A stretch of 64,000 nucleotides of DNA, from assembly GCA_021784835.1 (NCBI GenBank), contig JAJYHI010000124.1, positions 25,661-89,660 of the forward strand, read 5' to 3'. Positions 1-8,731 of the stretch are shown one piece after another. The DNA is from a bacterium. GTDB lineage: Bacteria > SZUA-79 > Acidulodesulfobacterales > Acidulodesulfobacteraceae. Within the stretch, counting starts at the first letter, position 1. Every line of letters begins with the position of its first letter. The notes under the pieces were generated by a model. The model ran no database searches, had not been told where the DNA came from, and worked only from the letters and a program-made list of their open reading frames with translations. The position numbers and the translations under genes were made by a program.

Positions 1-227
1 AAACTTATAACCGCATCGATATTATTCAGGCAGCTTATCGATTCAAATTTACCTACCTTTATAACCGCATATGTCATACTGTAATTGGATATATTAGACG
101 CAGGTTTGATAAGCAAAGACACGTTGAAGTTTTCATTTTTTAAAGAGTAATAAAGAAATCTACCCAGATAATTTATTTCTTTAAAGTCCGCTCCGTTTAG
201 TATAAGATTGTAATTAATGTTTTCCAT
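1..227 (-). CDS. IorB-like protein, N-terminal part (cut by window edge)
   Basis: An open frame reads from an ATG at 227 off the left edge, giving about 75 residues that begin MENINYNLILNGADF. It starts 7 bases after the stop of the IorA-like gene, so the two are probably co-translated. In indolepyruvate:ferredoxin oxidoreductase the beta subunit follows alpha, and its N-terminus is a Rossmann-like segment followed by an SHVRIG-type strand and a stretch like 'aDvlla'. Here the corresponding parts read MTYAVIKVG and NNIDAVIS, a weak resemblance. The usual glycine-rich GGQG loop is replaced by NGADF. The identification rests mainly on position and is tentative; only the N-terminus is visible. 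Confidence 0.45.
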   Translation of the reverse strand, partial: MENINYNLILNGADFKEINYLGRFLYYSLKNENFNVSLLIKPASNISNYSMTYAVIKVGKFESISCLNNIDAVIS

Positions 228-234
228 AAAAAGT

Positions 235-2019
235 TTATAAATTAATTTTACTTTCTAACGATTTTTTTACTTTAATTTTTTTACGTTTTTTTGATTTAAT
301 TGCATTATGCGGACATATATCGATACATAATTTGCAGAAATTACAAATTTCAGGTTCTATAAATATATTTTTATTTATATCTATTTTTATAGCCGGACAT
401 TTTGTTTTTTGATAGCATAATTTGCAGTCGAATTTTTTGCAAACGTTATTGTTTACGATAAGACACGATTTATAATTCAAATCTCGTCCGGATTTTGCAT
501 TATTAAAACAATCGTTATCTATAAATATTAACTGCATACTATCGGGAGCTATATTTAAATCTTTGAATCGAAAGCTTTTTTTTATAATATTTTTTTTAAT
601 AGATTTTAAAGCAGGATTTAAAATTAAATTTTCCGTATTAAAATCATAATCGAATATAGATTTATACACGATAAATAAGATTCTGCCGTTTGTTTTTGCT
701 CCGTTATAAATTTTAAGAAATTTATCTATATTTTCGTAAAATTTTAACGAAGTAATAAAAACATAAAAATTTTTGTTTAAATCTTTCGAGTTCATTGCAT
801 AGGAGAAAAAAACAGGATTATCGTTTATTGCTATATTGTTAAAAGAAAATTTTAAAGCGCTGGATTGCAATAAAGAAAAGCATCCGGTTTCTCCGATTAA
901 AACATCGTTTTCGGAATTGCCTATTTTTTTTTCGAGATACGTTAAAAAAGAAAACAGATTGCATCCGACGCAAAAAGATTTAGGCGTTTTTGAGTCTTTA
1001 ATCTCGAAATCGTCGGAACAAAAACCCAACTCTATGCCGCTGTCGTTTTTATACTCTACGACCGATAAATTTTCATATTTAATTATGTTTTTGTTATTTT
1101 CAATTACATTAATAAGCTTAGAATTTAACAGCGAGTATGAATCGAATATATATATATTCTTATAAAAACCGCCGCTATAAGATTTTATAATTTCGTTTAA
1201 TTCAAAATAGTTTATCGGATTAAGAAGATAAAATAAAACAATATCGGAATTTTCAGAGAATTTTTTATTTTCTATTATGCGGTGAAAATTTTTTGCGTCT
1301 GTAAAGATAAGGTTATTTTCGGCTGAATTTTCGTAGCTTTTTTTAAAAAATTCTATATGTTTTCCTGTATTTTTAAAGGATTGTATATTTTGAATAAGCC
1401 CTTTTTCTTCACCGGTACTTTTATAATATGCATCCGTAAGATTTTTTAGTGTAAAATCGGGCCTTGATGCCGTTCTTTCGGTATATTCTTTTTTTTCTTC
1501 GAGAATATATTCGTTCATTACGGAATCGTTAAGATAAATAATAACGGGGAGTTTTAGTTTTTCCGACAGTTCAAAATAATACGGAATATAATCGATAAAA
1601 TTCGAAACTTTATAATAATTATAAACTGGAAAAACGCTTTTGAAATCAAAAGAAAATTTTTTTAACCCCTGTTTTTTAAAAAGAAACAGTACCGTGCCGC
1701 CTGTTAACGCTTCATTTTTAATAAAATATTCTTCTAAATGCGCATAGTTTAAAAATGAAATATCATAAGCAAAAACCGAAGTCCTGCGGTTAGTTACGGA
1801 AAGAGAATAAACCTCCGTCCATAAAAAATCCAGATTATATTCGACGTTTAAAGGAGAAACTGCCGGAATTTCGGGCATTGCCTTTGCAATATTGTCTTCT
1901 AAGAATATATTGCTTATGCCGTTGTTTAAGGTTCTTTTTATTATATATTCTACGCCGGAAATAAACTCGCCGTCATTATTTTTGACGGCGAGTTTATTTC
2001 TTTTACTAAAAATTCTCAT
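235..2019 (-). CDS. Degenerate IorA-like (indolepyruvate:ferredoxin oxidoreductase alpha-like) protein
   Basis: The 594-residue protein has the IorA layout: an N-terminal pyrimidine-binding-like region, a middle region, a CVGC motif (350-353) followed by GETGCF (376-381), and a C-terminal two-[4Fe-4S] ferredoxin domain (about 527-572) with eight cysteines ending CNFCKLCIDICP. True IorA oxidises aryl pyruvates with thiamine diphosphate and reduces ferredoxin. Here the GDxxFxH-type segment that should follow GETGCF reads ITSLKFYEN (422-430), so the metal-binding aspartate of the cofactor site is missing. The N-terminal GYPGTPS motif is also unrecognisable. The Fe-S half is conserved while the catalytic half is eroded, so this may be a repurposed electron carrier or scaffold. 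It lies in a minus-strand run with an MFS exporter and aspS. No strong ribosome binding site is visible. Confidence 0.6.
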   Translation of the reverse strand: MRIFSKRNKLAVKNNDGEFISGVEYIIKRTLNNGISNIFLEDNIAKAMPEIPAVSPLNVEYNLDFLWTEVYSLSVTNRRTSVFAYDISFLNYAHLEEYFIKNEALTGGTVLFLFKKQGLKKFSFDFKSVFPVYNYYKVSNFIDYIPYYFELSEKLKLPVIIYLNDSVMNEYILEEKKEYTERTASRPDFTLKNLTDAYYKSTGEEKGLIQNIQSFKNTGKHIEFFKKSYENSAENNLIFTDAKNFHRIIENKKFSENSDIVLFYLLNPINYFELNEIIKSYSGGFYKNIYIFDSYSLLNSKLINVIENNKNIIKYENLSVVEYKNDSGIELGFCSDDFEIKDSKTPKSFCVGCNLFSFLTYLEKKIGNSENDVLIGETGCFSLLQSSALKFSFNNIAINDNPVFFSYAMNSKDLNKNFYVFITSLKFYENIDKFLKIYNGAKTNGRILFIVYKSIFDYDFNTENLILNPALKSIKKNIIKKSFRFKDLNIAPDSMQLIFIDNDCFNNAKSGRDLNYKSCLIVNNNVCKKFDCKLCYQKTKCPAIKIDINKNIFIEPEICNFCKLCIDICPHNAIKSKKRKKIKVKKSLESKINL

Positions 2020-2052
2020 GAAATTTATTTTATAAATATTATTGCATTAATA

Positions 2053-3546
2053 TTACATTAAGTCGATGGGTTCAGCACCTTCGATTTTTGTTATCTTTAC
2101 GTTTTTCTTAGCTACGGACATTATGGTCGCAAATACGTTAATGCCGAGTAGCGTAAACATAACGATCGTAAAGCCGTGTAAGAAACCTATATTGGCGATT
2201 TTTTCGGGTATATCTTTAAGCACGGCAAAACCGTGAGATTTTGCATAGTTAAGTTTTGTCGATGAAACTATAAGTCCGGAAAAGGCAACCCCGAATATTA
2301 AGCCTAAAGCTCTCATCATATTAAGTATTCCTCCCGCTACGCCGAGTCTTTCGGGCGGCGCGGAAAGCATAATTGCGCTGTTGTTAGGCGGAGTAAATAT
2401 TCCCATTCCAATGCCTAGTATTATAAAATCGAAAATAAGCATATATATATTTATTGAATTTCCTAAGAACGACAATAAAAGAGTAGCCAGGGCGCATACG
2501 AACATACCAAGAGTAGTCATTATTCTTGAACCCACCTTATCCGATATTGCTCCCGCAAAAGGGGCTATAATAGCCATAGAAAGAGGAATAGGCGTTAAAA
2601 GGGAGCCTGTTGCCGCGGCGCTGTAATGAAGGAGATTTTCAAGATAAAAAGGCATAAGGAAGAGGACGGCAAATAAGACGTAATAGGATAGCAATCCGGT
2701 AACGTTCCCTGCCGAAAACCCCCATTTTTTAAAAAGTTTTAAGTCTATCATCGGGTGTTCTACTTTAATTTCCGTGTAAACGAAAAGCGGCAGTAAAACT
2801 GCGGCAATAACGAAGTAAGTAATTATTATAGGCGACGACCAGCCGAATTTCGTTCCTTCGTTGATTGCAAGGATAAGAAATGCAAGCCCGGCCGCAAAAA
2901 AAGAAATTCCAAAGTAATCTATTTTTTCTTTTTTCTTCATATTAGCTTTGCTTGACGGCAGGATAAATAAAGCCATAAACGTTCCTGCGATTCCAATCGG
3001 CACGTTAACGTAAAATATCCAGCGCCATCCTATAGCCGCAATAATCATACCGCCTACAAAAGGGCCTATAGACATTGCGATAGCCTGAACGGAACCCTGA
3101 AGCCCTATAGCCTTGCCTAGTTCGTTAGAAGGAAAAGCCTGAGTTATTATCGCAACGGAATTAGCCTGAAGAAGTCCTGCTCCTACCGCCTGAAGAACAC
3201 GGGAAAAAATAATAAAATTTGCATTAGGCGCAATGCCGCAAAGCGCCGAACCGACTGTAAAAACAACGAAACCGGTATTATACATCTTTGTTCTTCCGAA
3301 CATATCGGCGAGTCTTCCAAATAAAGGTAAAAAAACTGTAAGAGTCAGCATATAAGCCATTGCAACCCATTCTATAACCGCCATATTTACTTGAAAGCCT
3401 TTTTCCATAGTCGGCATAGCGACGTTGACTATGCTCACGTCTAAAGCAGACATTGTTGCGCCTACCAGAACCGTTGAAAGTATAAACCATTTCCAATTTG
3501 GATGAGATTCAAAGTACGGATGAGGAAAACCAGATTTTTTTTCCAA
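2053..3546 (-). CDS. DHA2-type MFS multidrug exporter (EmrB/QacA family)
   Basis: This 497-residue, very hydrophobic protein is long enough for the 14 membrane helices of the DHA2 drug:H+ antiporters. Motif C-like and motif A sequences are visible: ALDVSIVNVAMPTM in helix 1, GRLADMFGRTKMY in the loop after helix 2, and SRVLQAVGAGLLQ in helix 4. GWRWIFYVNVPIG in helix 6 is typical of EmrB. These proteins sit in the inner membrane and export hydrophobic compounds. No membrane-fusion partner (EmrA) is adjacent. The start is TTG at 3546, supported by AGGGGGG about 7 bases upstream. It lies 22 bases after aspS on the same strand, so the two may be co-transcribed. Confidence 0.88.
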   Translation of the reverse strand: MEKKSGFPHPYFESHPNWKWFILSTVLVGATMSALDVSIVNVAMPTMEKGFQVNMAVIEWVAMAYMLTLTVFLPLFGRLADMFGRTKMYNTGFVVFTVGSALCGIAPNANFIIFSRVLQAVGAGLLQANSVAIITQAFPSNELGKAIGLQGSVQAIAMSIGPFVGGMIIAAIGWRWIFYVNVPIGIAGTFMALFILPSSKANMKKKEKIDYFGISFFAAGLAFLILAINEGTKFGWSSPIIITYFVIAAVLLPLFVYTEIKVEHPMIDLKLFKKWGFSAGNVTGLLSYYVLFAVLFLMPFYLENLLHYSAAATGSLLTPIPLSMAIIAPFAGAISDKVGSRIMTTLGMFVCALATLLLSFLGNSINIYMLIFDFIILGIGMGIFTPPNNSAIMLSAPPERLGVAGGILNMMRALGLIFGVAFSGLIVSSTKLNYAKSHGFAVLKDIPEKIANIGFLHGFTIVMFTLLGINVFATIMSVAKKNVKITKIEGAEPIDLM

Positions 3547-3568
3547 TTTAATGCCCCCCTGTTTTTTT

Positions 3569-5335
3569 CTATTTTATATTTTCGTTTAATTTTATTCCTA
3601 ATTCTCTAAGCTGAATCGTATTAACGCCGGAAGGAGCGTCCGTAAGAGGGCAGTATGCTTTCTGCGTTTTCGGAAAAGCTATTACGTCCCTTATAGATTC
3701 TTCATTTCTCAGTATCATTAATATTCTGTCCAATCCAAAAGCAATGCCTCCGTGAGGCGGAGCGCCGAAACTCAGAGCATCTAAAAGAAAGCCGAATTTT
3801 ATTTTAGCGTCTTCCGGCGATATAGAAAGAATTTTAAAAATAGTTTCCTGCAGTTTAGAATTATGTATCCTGATACTTCCGCCGCCTATTTCTTCTCCGT
3901 TAAGCACGAGATCGTAACTGTCCGATTTAACGGATAAAGGGTCTGTTTCAAGTTTTTCGATATCTTTAACTGCCGGAGAAGTAAAAGGATGATGAACGGC
4001 AACTATCTTTTTTTCCTCTTCGGAGTATTCGAATAAAGGAAAATTGACGACCCATAAAAGATCCAACCTGTCTTTATTTATAAGATTATATTTTTTAGCC
4101 AGATGCAGTCTCAGCCTTCCAAGTACGTTTTCCGCAGTTTTTTTTGAATCCGACTGATAAAATATTATATCGCCGTTTTTAGCTCCGGTTACCTTAATTA
4201 GATTATTTCTTTCTTCGTCGGATATAAATTTAGAAATCCCACCTTCTAAAGCATTATTTTCGGAAACTTTAGTCCATGCAAGACCTTTAGCTCCAAAATC
4301 TTTTGCGGTGTTTAGAAGTTCGTCTATATCTTTTCTTGAAAGAAGATTTGCGCCGTCAGGCAGGCAAACCGCTTTAATAACGCCTCCGTTTTTAATATTT
4401 TCTTTAAAAACGTTTAAAGCGGAGTTTTCAAAAACATTCGTTAAATTATAAATAATTAATTCAAATCTGGTATCGGGTTTGTCGCTGCCGTACTTGTCCA
4501 TTGCTTCGTCGTAATCAAGAACTTTAAACGGACGTTCTATTTTAATATTTAAAAGTTTATCGAACAGCATAGCGAATAATTCTTCCGTGATTGAAATAAC
4601 ATCCTTGTTTTCAACAAAAGACATTTCCATATCCAATTGGGTGAATTCGGGCTGCCTGTCGGCCCTTAAATCTTCGTCCCTGAAGCATCTTACTATTTGA
4701 TAATACCGTTCAAATCCGCCGACCATCAAAATCTGCTTGAATAATTGCGGCGACTGTGGAAGGGCAAAAAACCTGCCGTTGTTTAATCTGGAAGGGACAA
4801 GAAAATCCCTTGAACCTTCAGGCGTGCTTTTCGTCAAAAAAGGCGTTTCTATATCGAAAAAACCTTTTCCGTCAAGAAATTCTCTTACGAGATGCGTAAA
4901 TTTAGACCTAAAAATTAAATTATCTTTTAATCTTTTGCTTCTTAAATCTAAATATCTGTATTTGAGCCTGGTAAACTCATTGACTTCCGATTCTTCGTCT
5001 ATCTGAAAAGGCAAAACTTCGCAGGTATTAAGAATTTCGACTGTTTTAGCCGCAAGTTCCAAACTGCCGGTTTTTAAAGTATCGTTTTCGGTTCCTTCCG
5101 GTCTTTTTCTTACCGTTCCGCTTACGGCAATAACATATTCGTTCCTAAGCTTTTTTGCGGTCTTAAAAGACCCGCCTTCAATGTTTTCGTCGAAGACTAT
5201 CTGCAGTATTCCCGAATAATCCCTCAAATCTATAAAAATCAAACCGCCGTGGTCGCGGTAGTGCATTACCCATCCTTTAAACGTAAACTCTTTGCCTATA
5301 TCCGATTCTTTAATATCTTCGCATAATGTCCGCAT
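3569..5335 (-). CDS. aspS: Aspartyl-tRNA synthetase
   Basis: A class II synthetase of the bacterial long type, 588 residues from the chosen start. The N-terminal OB fold reads KGWVMHYRDHGGLIFIDLRD, the usual anticodon-binding signature. The catalytic core shows motif 2 as FRDEDLRADRQPEFTQLDMEM and motif 3 as GGIAFGLDRI near the C-terminus. The GAD insertion lies between. It charges tRNA-Asp; whether it also charges tRNA-Asn (non-discriminating form) cannot be judged here. An earlier in-frame ATG exists at 5359, but it has no ribosome binding site. The ATG at 5335 is preceded by GGAGAGATAAGG and begins MRTL, as in family members. Confidence 0.95.
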   Translation of the reverse strand: MRTLCEDIKESDIGKEFTFKGWVMHYRDHGGLIFIDLRDYSGILQIVFDENIEGGSFKTAKKLRNEYVIAVSGTVRKRPEGTENDTLKTGSLELAAKTVEILNTCEVLPFQIDEESEVNEFTRLKYRYLDLRSKRLKDNLIFRSKFTHLVREFLDGKGFFDIETPFLTKSTPEGSRDFLVPSRLNNGRFFALPQSPQLFKQILMVGGFERYYQIVRCFRDEDLRADRQPEFTQLDMEMSFVENKDVISITEELFAMLFDKLLNIKIERPFKVLDYDEAMDKYGSDKPDTRFELIIYNLTNVFENSALNVFKENIKNGGVIKAVCLPDGANLLSRKDIDELLNTAKDFGAKGLAWTKVSENNALEGGISKFISDEERNNLIKVTGAKNGDIIFYQSDSKKTAENVLGRLRLHLAKKYNLINKDRLDLLWVVNFPLFEYSEEEKKIVAVHHPFTSPAVKDIEKLETDPLSVKSDSYDLVLNGEEIGGGSIRIHNSKLQETIFKILSISPEDAKIKFGFLLDALSFGAPPHGGIAFGLDRILMILRNEESIRDVIAFPKTQKAYCPLTDAPSGVNTIQLRELGIKLNENIK

Positions 5336-5376
5336 TATTAACCTTATCTCTCCAATCATTTTGTAACCATTTTGTG

Positions 5377-5405
5377 GCAGTACCGGAATTCAATTCCGGT
5401 ACTGC
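5377..5405. repeat. Family A palindrome, copy 1
   Basis: A perfect 29-base palindrome with a single central C: arms GCAGTACCGGAATT and AATTCCGGTACTGC. It shares the GAATTCAATTC core and the flanking CCATTTTGTGG with copies near 11497, 13015 and 46889, but its arm sequence is its own. It lies between aspS and the hydrolase gene, both on the minus strand, and a T run follows on the plus strand. It could form a hairpin or act as a transcript end. Confidence 0.85.
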
Positions 5406-5466
5406 GTTTTTATAAAACGGCAGGATTTTTTTTGTTCAATTTTTAAGTTTATAATTTTAATGCCGT

Positions 5467-6336
5467 TCATGTCAATAAAAATTTATCGATTTCTTTTTCC
5501 ATGCTATAATTTCCGTATAAAAAATCTATATGATTTTTTGCCGGAATGTTATTGATAACGGAGTTTATAATTTTTTTGGATAAATCTTGAATACATTTTT
5601 GTTTTATTATTAAGTCTTTTTCAGAGTAAACAAAATAAAAAAGTATTTTTTTAAAATTCTCGTTAATAAATTTTACGTCTTTTTTATAGTTTCGGATTTT
5701 ACCGTAATCTTGAGAATATTTAAAGTCGTTAACGACTGCCGTATCAGGAGTTCTTTTTATATCGGCTAATGCTTTTTTTAAAATATTTTTATCCCTTGAA
5801 CCGAGAGCATCTTTTAAAAAAAGCATAATAGTCCTGTCGAAAGAATTTTCTAAGCTTCTGATGAAACTGTCGCTGATGCCCGTATCGTGGCATCCCGCTA
5901 TCAGCATAATTTTTTCGGTATTTTCCGGAAATAAAGCCGCATATTTTAAACATACCTGCGCTCCCATTGAATGGCCTATTAAGATTATTTTAGCGTCCTT
6001 TTCCATAAGTTCTTCGGCTATCGAATTTATAGACTTTGCGTAAAAAGAAATGCCGTCGTTTTCAGGCATTATAAAATTTAGCTTATTCTTATTATTGTTA
6101 AAATCGGGGGCAGATGGTAAAGACCTGAAATGAAACGGTAAATCGGGGACTAAAATATTAAAAGTCTTGCCGAAGTTTTTTTTTATATAGTTAAAAATAG
6201 AAAGCATCGAAAGATGATTTCCGCCGGCGCCGTGAATCAGAACTATACATCTGTTTTGAGCTTTTTTATCTCTATTAATAGGCGCTTCATGAAAAATATA
6301 AAAAATACCTGTGTCGTTTACTTCTTTATAAGACAT
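5467..6336 (-). CDS. Alpha/beta-hydrolase fold protein
   Basis: A 289-residue cytoplasmic hydrolase without a signal peptide. The fold's landmarks are in order: an oxyanion-type HGAGG motif near residue 35, a DLPFHF strand, the nucleophile elbow GHSMG around residue 122, a candidate acid aspartate in YSEKDLII, and the catalytic histidine in AKNHIDF near the C-terminus. This is a complete Ser-Asp-His triad, so an active esterase or lipase-like enzyme is likely, but the substrate cannot be read from sequence. The arrangement resembles small carboxylesterases and hydrolases of general metabolism. It stands alone on the minus strand, divergent from uppS and upstream of aspS. Confidence 0.75.
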   Translation of the reverse strand: MSYKEVNDTGIFYIFHEAPINRDKKAQNRCIVLIHGAGGNHLSMLSIFNYIKKNFGKTFNILVPDLPFHFRSLPSAPDFNNNKNKLNFIMPENDGISFYAKSINSIAEELMEKDAKIILIGHSMGAQVCLKYAALFPENTEKIMLIAGCHDTGISDSFIRSLENSFDRTIMLFLKDALGSRDKNILKKALADIKRTPDTAVVNDFKYSQDYGKIRNYKKDVKFINENFKKILFYFVYSEKDLIIKQKCIQDLSKKIINSVINNIPAKNHIDFLYGNYSMEKEIDKFLLT

Positions 6337-6361
6337 GCTATAATTTTAAAAAATAGTCAAA

Positions 6362-6408
6362 ATATGTTATATTAAAAATTAAAATTAATTAAAAAGATTA
6401 TAACATAT
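6362..6408. promoter_or_regulatory. Inverted repeat in the hydrolase/uppS divergent promoter region
   Basis: ATATGTTATA at 6362-6371 is matched exactly by its reverse complement TATAACATAT at 6399-6408. The gap is 27 bases of almost pure A/T, and the pair ends 7 bases before the uppS start. It could be a regulator site, a hairpin covering the start of uppS, or chance in AT-rich DNA. Confidence 0.3.
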
Positions 6409-6415
6409 AAATAAA

Positions 6416-7306
6416 ATGTTCGTAAAAAAATTAGCATATTTTTACTATAAAAAAAAGTTAGAAAGACAGATATTAAAGAATAAAATCCCTCAGCACATAG
6501 GAATAATATTGGACGGCAACCGGAGATACGCTAAGAAATGCGGTTTTGAAGATGCAAGCAGGGGGCATAGAAAAGGCGCCGATAAACTTTACGAAGTTCT
6601 TTCCTGGTGTTTAGATTTAAAAATCAAAGTCGTTACCGTATGGGCATTTTCTACGGATAATTTTAAAAGAAGCCGCTCCGAAATCGACAGCTTAATGCAT
6701 ATCATTAAAGAGCAGCTCGAATCTTATATAAATTCAAAATTTATAAACGATAATAAAATAAGAGTTTCGGTTATCGGCAAAAGAGAATTACTATCCGAAG
6801 ATTTAATAGAAGTCATCGACAGGCTCGAAAATAAAACTAAAGATTATTCAAACCTGAAACTATATATAGCCGTCGGATACGGAGGAAGACAGGAGATATG
6901 CGACGCCATAATAAATTTTATTTCGGATAATATTTATATAATAAATAAAACAAGCGGCCTATGCGAAGGTTCAGGCGGAAATAAAAAAGGAATTTTGCAT
7001 GAAAGTCCGTCCATAGAAAACGCTAATAGCCGGCGATGTTCTTCGGGTTATACCGACGATTATGATTATCTGTCTAATATTATTACCGTTGAAAATATAT
7101 CCAAATATCTTTATGCAAAAGGTTCTCCCGACCCGGATTTAATTATAAGAACCAGCGGCGAGATTAGATTGTCCGGTTTTCTGCTTTGGCAAAGCGCATA
7201 TTCCGAGTTTTATTTCTGCGATGCATACTGGCCGGAGTTCAGGGAAATAGATTTTTTAAGGGCTATAAGAAGCTATCAGTCGCGTCAGATAAGAGCGGGA
7301 AAGTGA
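6416..7306 (+). CDS. uppS: Isoprenyl transferase (undecaprenyl diphosphate synthase family)
   Basis: A cis-prenyltransferase that condenses isopentenyl diphosphate units to make the lipid carrier for cell-wall polymers. The active-site DGNRRYAKK is at 33-41, with the catalytic aspartate at 33. WAFSTDNFKRS lies near 76, and the C-terminal RTSGEIRLSGFLLWQSAYSEF motif binds the diphosphates. The GNRR and LSGFLLWQSAYSEF forms are those of the longer-product or archaeal/actinobacterial branch rather than the E. coli GNGRWA form. At 296 residues it is about 45 longer than usual because of a low-complexity insertion at roughly 172-218. No clear ribosome binding site precedes the ATG. Confidence 0.9.
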   Translation: MFVKKLAYFYYKKKLERQILKNKIPQHIGIILDGNRRYAKKCGFEDASRGHRKGADKLYEVLSWCLDLKIKVVTVWAFSTDNFKRSRSEIDSLMHIIKEQLESYINSKFINDNKIRVSVIGKRELLSEDLIEVIDRLENKTKDYSNLKLYIAVGYGGRQEICDAIINFISDNIYIINKTSGLCEGSGGNKKGILHESPSIENANSRRCSSGYTDDYDYLSNIITVENISKYLYAKGSPDPDLIIRTSGEIRLSGFLLWQSAYSEFYFCDAYWPEFREIDFLRAIRSYQSRQIRAGK

Positions 7307-7319
7307 TTTAAAATGCTAA

Positions 7320-7332
7320 GCGGGAATCCAGA
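7320..7332 (+). repeat. Family C half-element (remnant)
   Basis: GCGGGAATCCAGA is identical to the right arm of the family C hairpin at 49905-49917. It lies alone between uppS and the MFS gene with no matching left arm, so it looks like a decayed or truncated copy. Confidence 0.4.
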
Positions 7333-7390
7333 GTATTAGAAAATAAGCGATTTGCGGTCAAAAAGTTTAATCATATTAGGGGAATACAGA

Positions 7391-8548
7391 ATGGCTTTTA
7401 ACAAAAAGCAGAAAAAGACTATTGCGGCTATGAGTTCTGTAGTTGGTTTAAGGATGCTTGCGGTATTTCTTGTTTTGCCGGTTTTCGTGCTGTTCGCCGA
7501 AAAATTTACGTCAAGTTTTATTTTAATCGGAATTGCATTCGGTATTTACGGCTTATCGAGGGCGATTTTTCAGATTCCGTTCGGTTATATTTCCGATAAA
7601 ATAGGAAGAAAAAACGTTTTGTTTTTCGGCATGCTTTTATTCGGCATATTTACTTTTATAATAGGTTTTTCCGATAATATTTACGAACTTATACTGCTTA
7701 GGTTTCTTCAAGGAGTCGCCGCAGAAAGCTCCGTGGCGTTCGCATTGGTTTCCGATACCGTTTCCGAGAGCGACAGGACAAAAGCTATGGCATTTCTGGG
7801 TATCCCTATAGGATTAAGTTTTGTCGTGGGTATCGTAATGGGTCCTTTACTTTCTTATTACTTCGGTTATCCTTTTTTATTCTATATTTCCGGCATATTC
7901 GGCATTATTTCCGCCCTTTTAATTATGGTTCTGATGGAGGAACCCAAGAGTAAAGAAATGCTGAAAGAAATAGAAGTTTCCTTTAAAGATGCCGTCGCCG
8001 TTTTCAAAAACAAAACGCTTGCAAATCTTTCCTTACAGGGTTTTCTTTTGTCTTTCTTTATGACCGTTTTCTTTTTCGGTCTGCCTTTAATAGTCAAGCA
8101 TGAATTAGGAACGGGATATTATTACAAGGTTTTAATCCCTATGGTAGTATTTTCTCTTTTTGCCATGATGAAAGCTTCAAAAAAAGCCGATATGGGATAT
8201 GAAGTTCATCTATTGAAGTTAAGTTTTTTATTAATGGCTGTTTCAAGCATTTTTATGTTTTCCGATGCTAAAGGTTATGCTCTGCCGGTAATTATAATAG
8301 GCGGAATTTTGTTTTTTACCGGCTTTTCAATTACCGAACCTATAATGCCTTCTTTAGTGTCGTCTTCATCGGATAAGTCTTTTGTGGGCACTTCCATGGG
8401 GGTTTACAATACTTTGCAATTTTCGGGAAGTTTTATAGGAGGAAGCATAGCAGGGTTGCTGTATGAAAGCTACCGCAGTTTCATACCTGCTATTCTAATT
8501 GCTTCTTCTTTAATTTGCTATCTTTTAATTATGAGGATTAAAAAATGA
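7391..8548 (+). CDS. MFS transporter, DHA1-like (YajR-type)
   Basis: A 12-helix major facilitator protein of 385 residues. Motif A is intact as GYISDKIGRKNV after helix 2, and RFLQGVAAES occupies helix 4. The sequence resembles DHA1 drug:H+ antiporters such as YajR, but no extra C-terminal domain is present; substrate unknown. An in-frame ATG at 7352 is possible, but ATG 7391 is preceded by AGGGGAA at good spacing and begins MAFNKKQ, as a cytoplasmic N-terminus would. The stop overlaps the start of the next gene (ATGA), so the two are translationally coupled. Confidence 0.85.
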   Translation: MAFNKKQKKTIAAMSSVVGLRMLAVFLVLPVFVLFAEKFTSSFILIGIAFGIYGLSRAIFQIPFGYISDKIGRKNVLFFGMLLFGIFTFIIGFSDNIYELILLRFLQGVAAESSVAFALVSDTVSESDRTKAMAFLGIPIGLSFVVGIVMGPLLSYYFGYPFLFYISGIFGIISALLIMVLMEEPKSKEMLKEIEVSFKDAVAVFKNKTLANLSLQGFLLSFFMTVFFFGLPLIVKHELGTGYYYKVLIPMVVFSLFAMMKASKKADMGYEVHLLKLSFLLMAVSSIFMFSDAKGYALPVIIIGGILFFTGFSITEPIMPSLVSSSSDKSFVGTSMGVYNTLQFSGSFIGGSIAGLLYESYRSFIPAILIASSLICYLLIMRIKK

Positions 8549-8730
8549 AAAAAGTGGATAAAGTCGATTTAAATAAATTAAAATCTAAAGTAAAGGAAAG
8601 ACCTTTATATTACTGTAAATGCGGTTTATCCAGCAGACTGCCGTACTGCGACTGGAAACACGGATGCGATAAACCGGTTAAAGAAAGCAAAAACGATAAA
8701 CCGAGTGAAAACGGCTCAGTCGATAAATAA
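8545..8730 (+). CDS. Small CDGSH-type iron-sulfur protein with variant CDWKH motif
   Basis: A 61-residue protein with one CDGSH-like site: C24-x-C26-x8-C35-x3-H39. That is exactly the three-Cys one-His ligand spacing that holds a [2Fe-2S] cluster in mitoNEET-family proteins, including the conserved serine (29) and proline (33). The signature itself reads CDWKH instead of CDGSH/CDGTH, so the usual Gly-Ser pair is Trp-Lys. The tail is charged and lacks membrane segments. It overlaps the preceding MFS gene by four bases. Bacterial members of this family are small redox or cluster-transfer proteins; the role here is not known. Confidence 0.75.
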   Translation: MKKVDKVDLNKLKSKVKERPLYYCKCGLSSRLPYCDWKHGCDKPVKESKNDKPSENGSVDK

Positions 8731-8731
8731 A

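Noticed and set aside
836..1165. Plus-strand open frame of 109 residues inside the IorA-like gene
   Set aside because: It lies fully within a recognisable minus-strand gene, has no recognisable motif and low-complexity composition.
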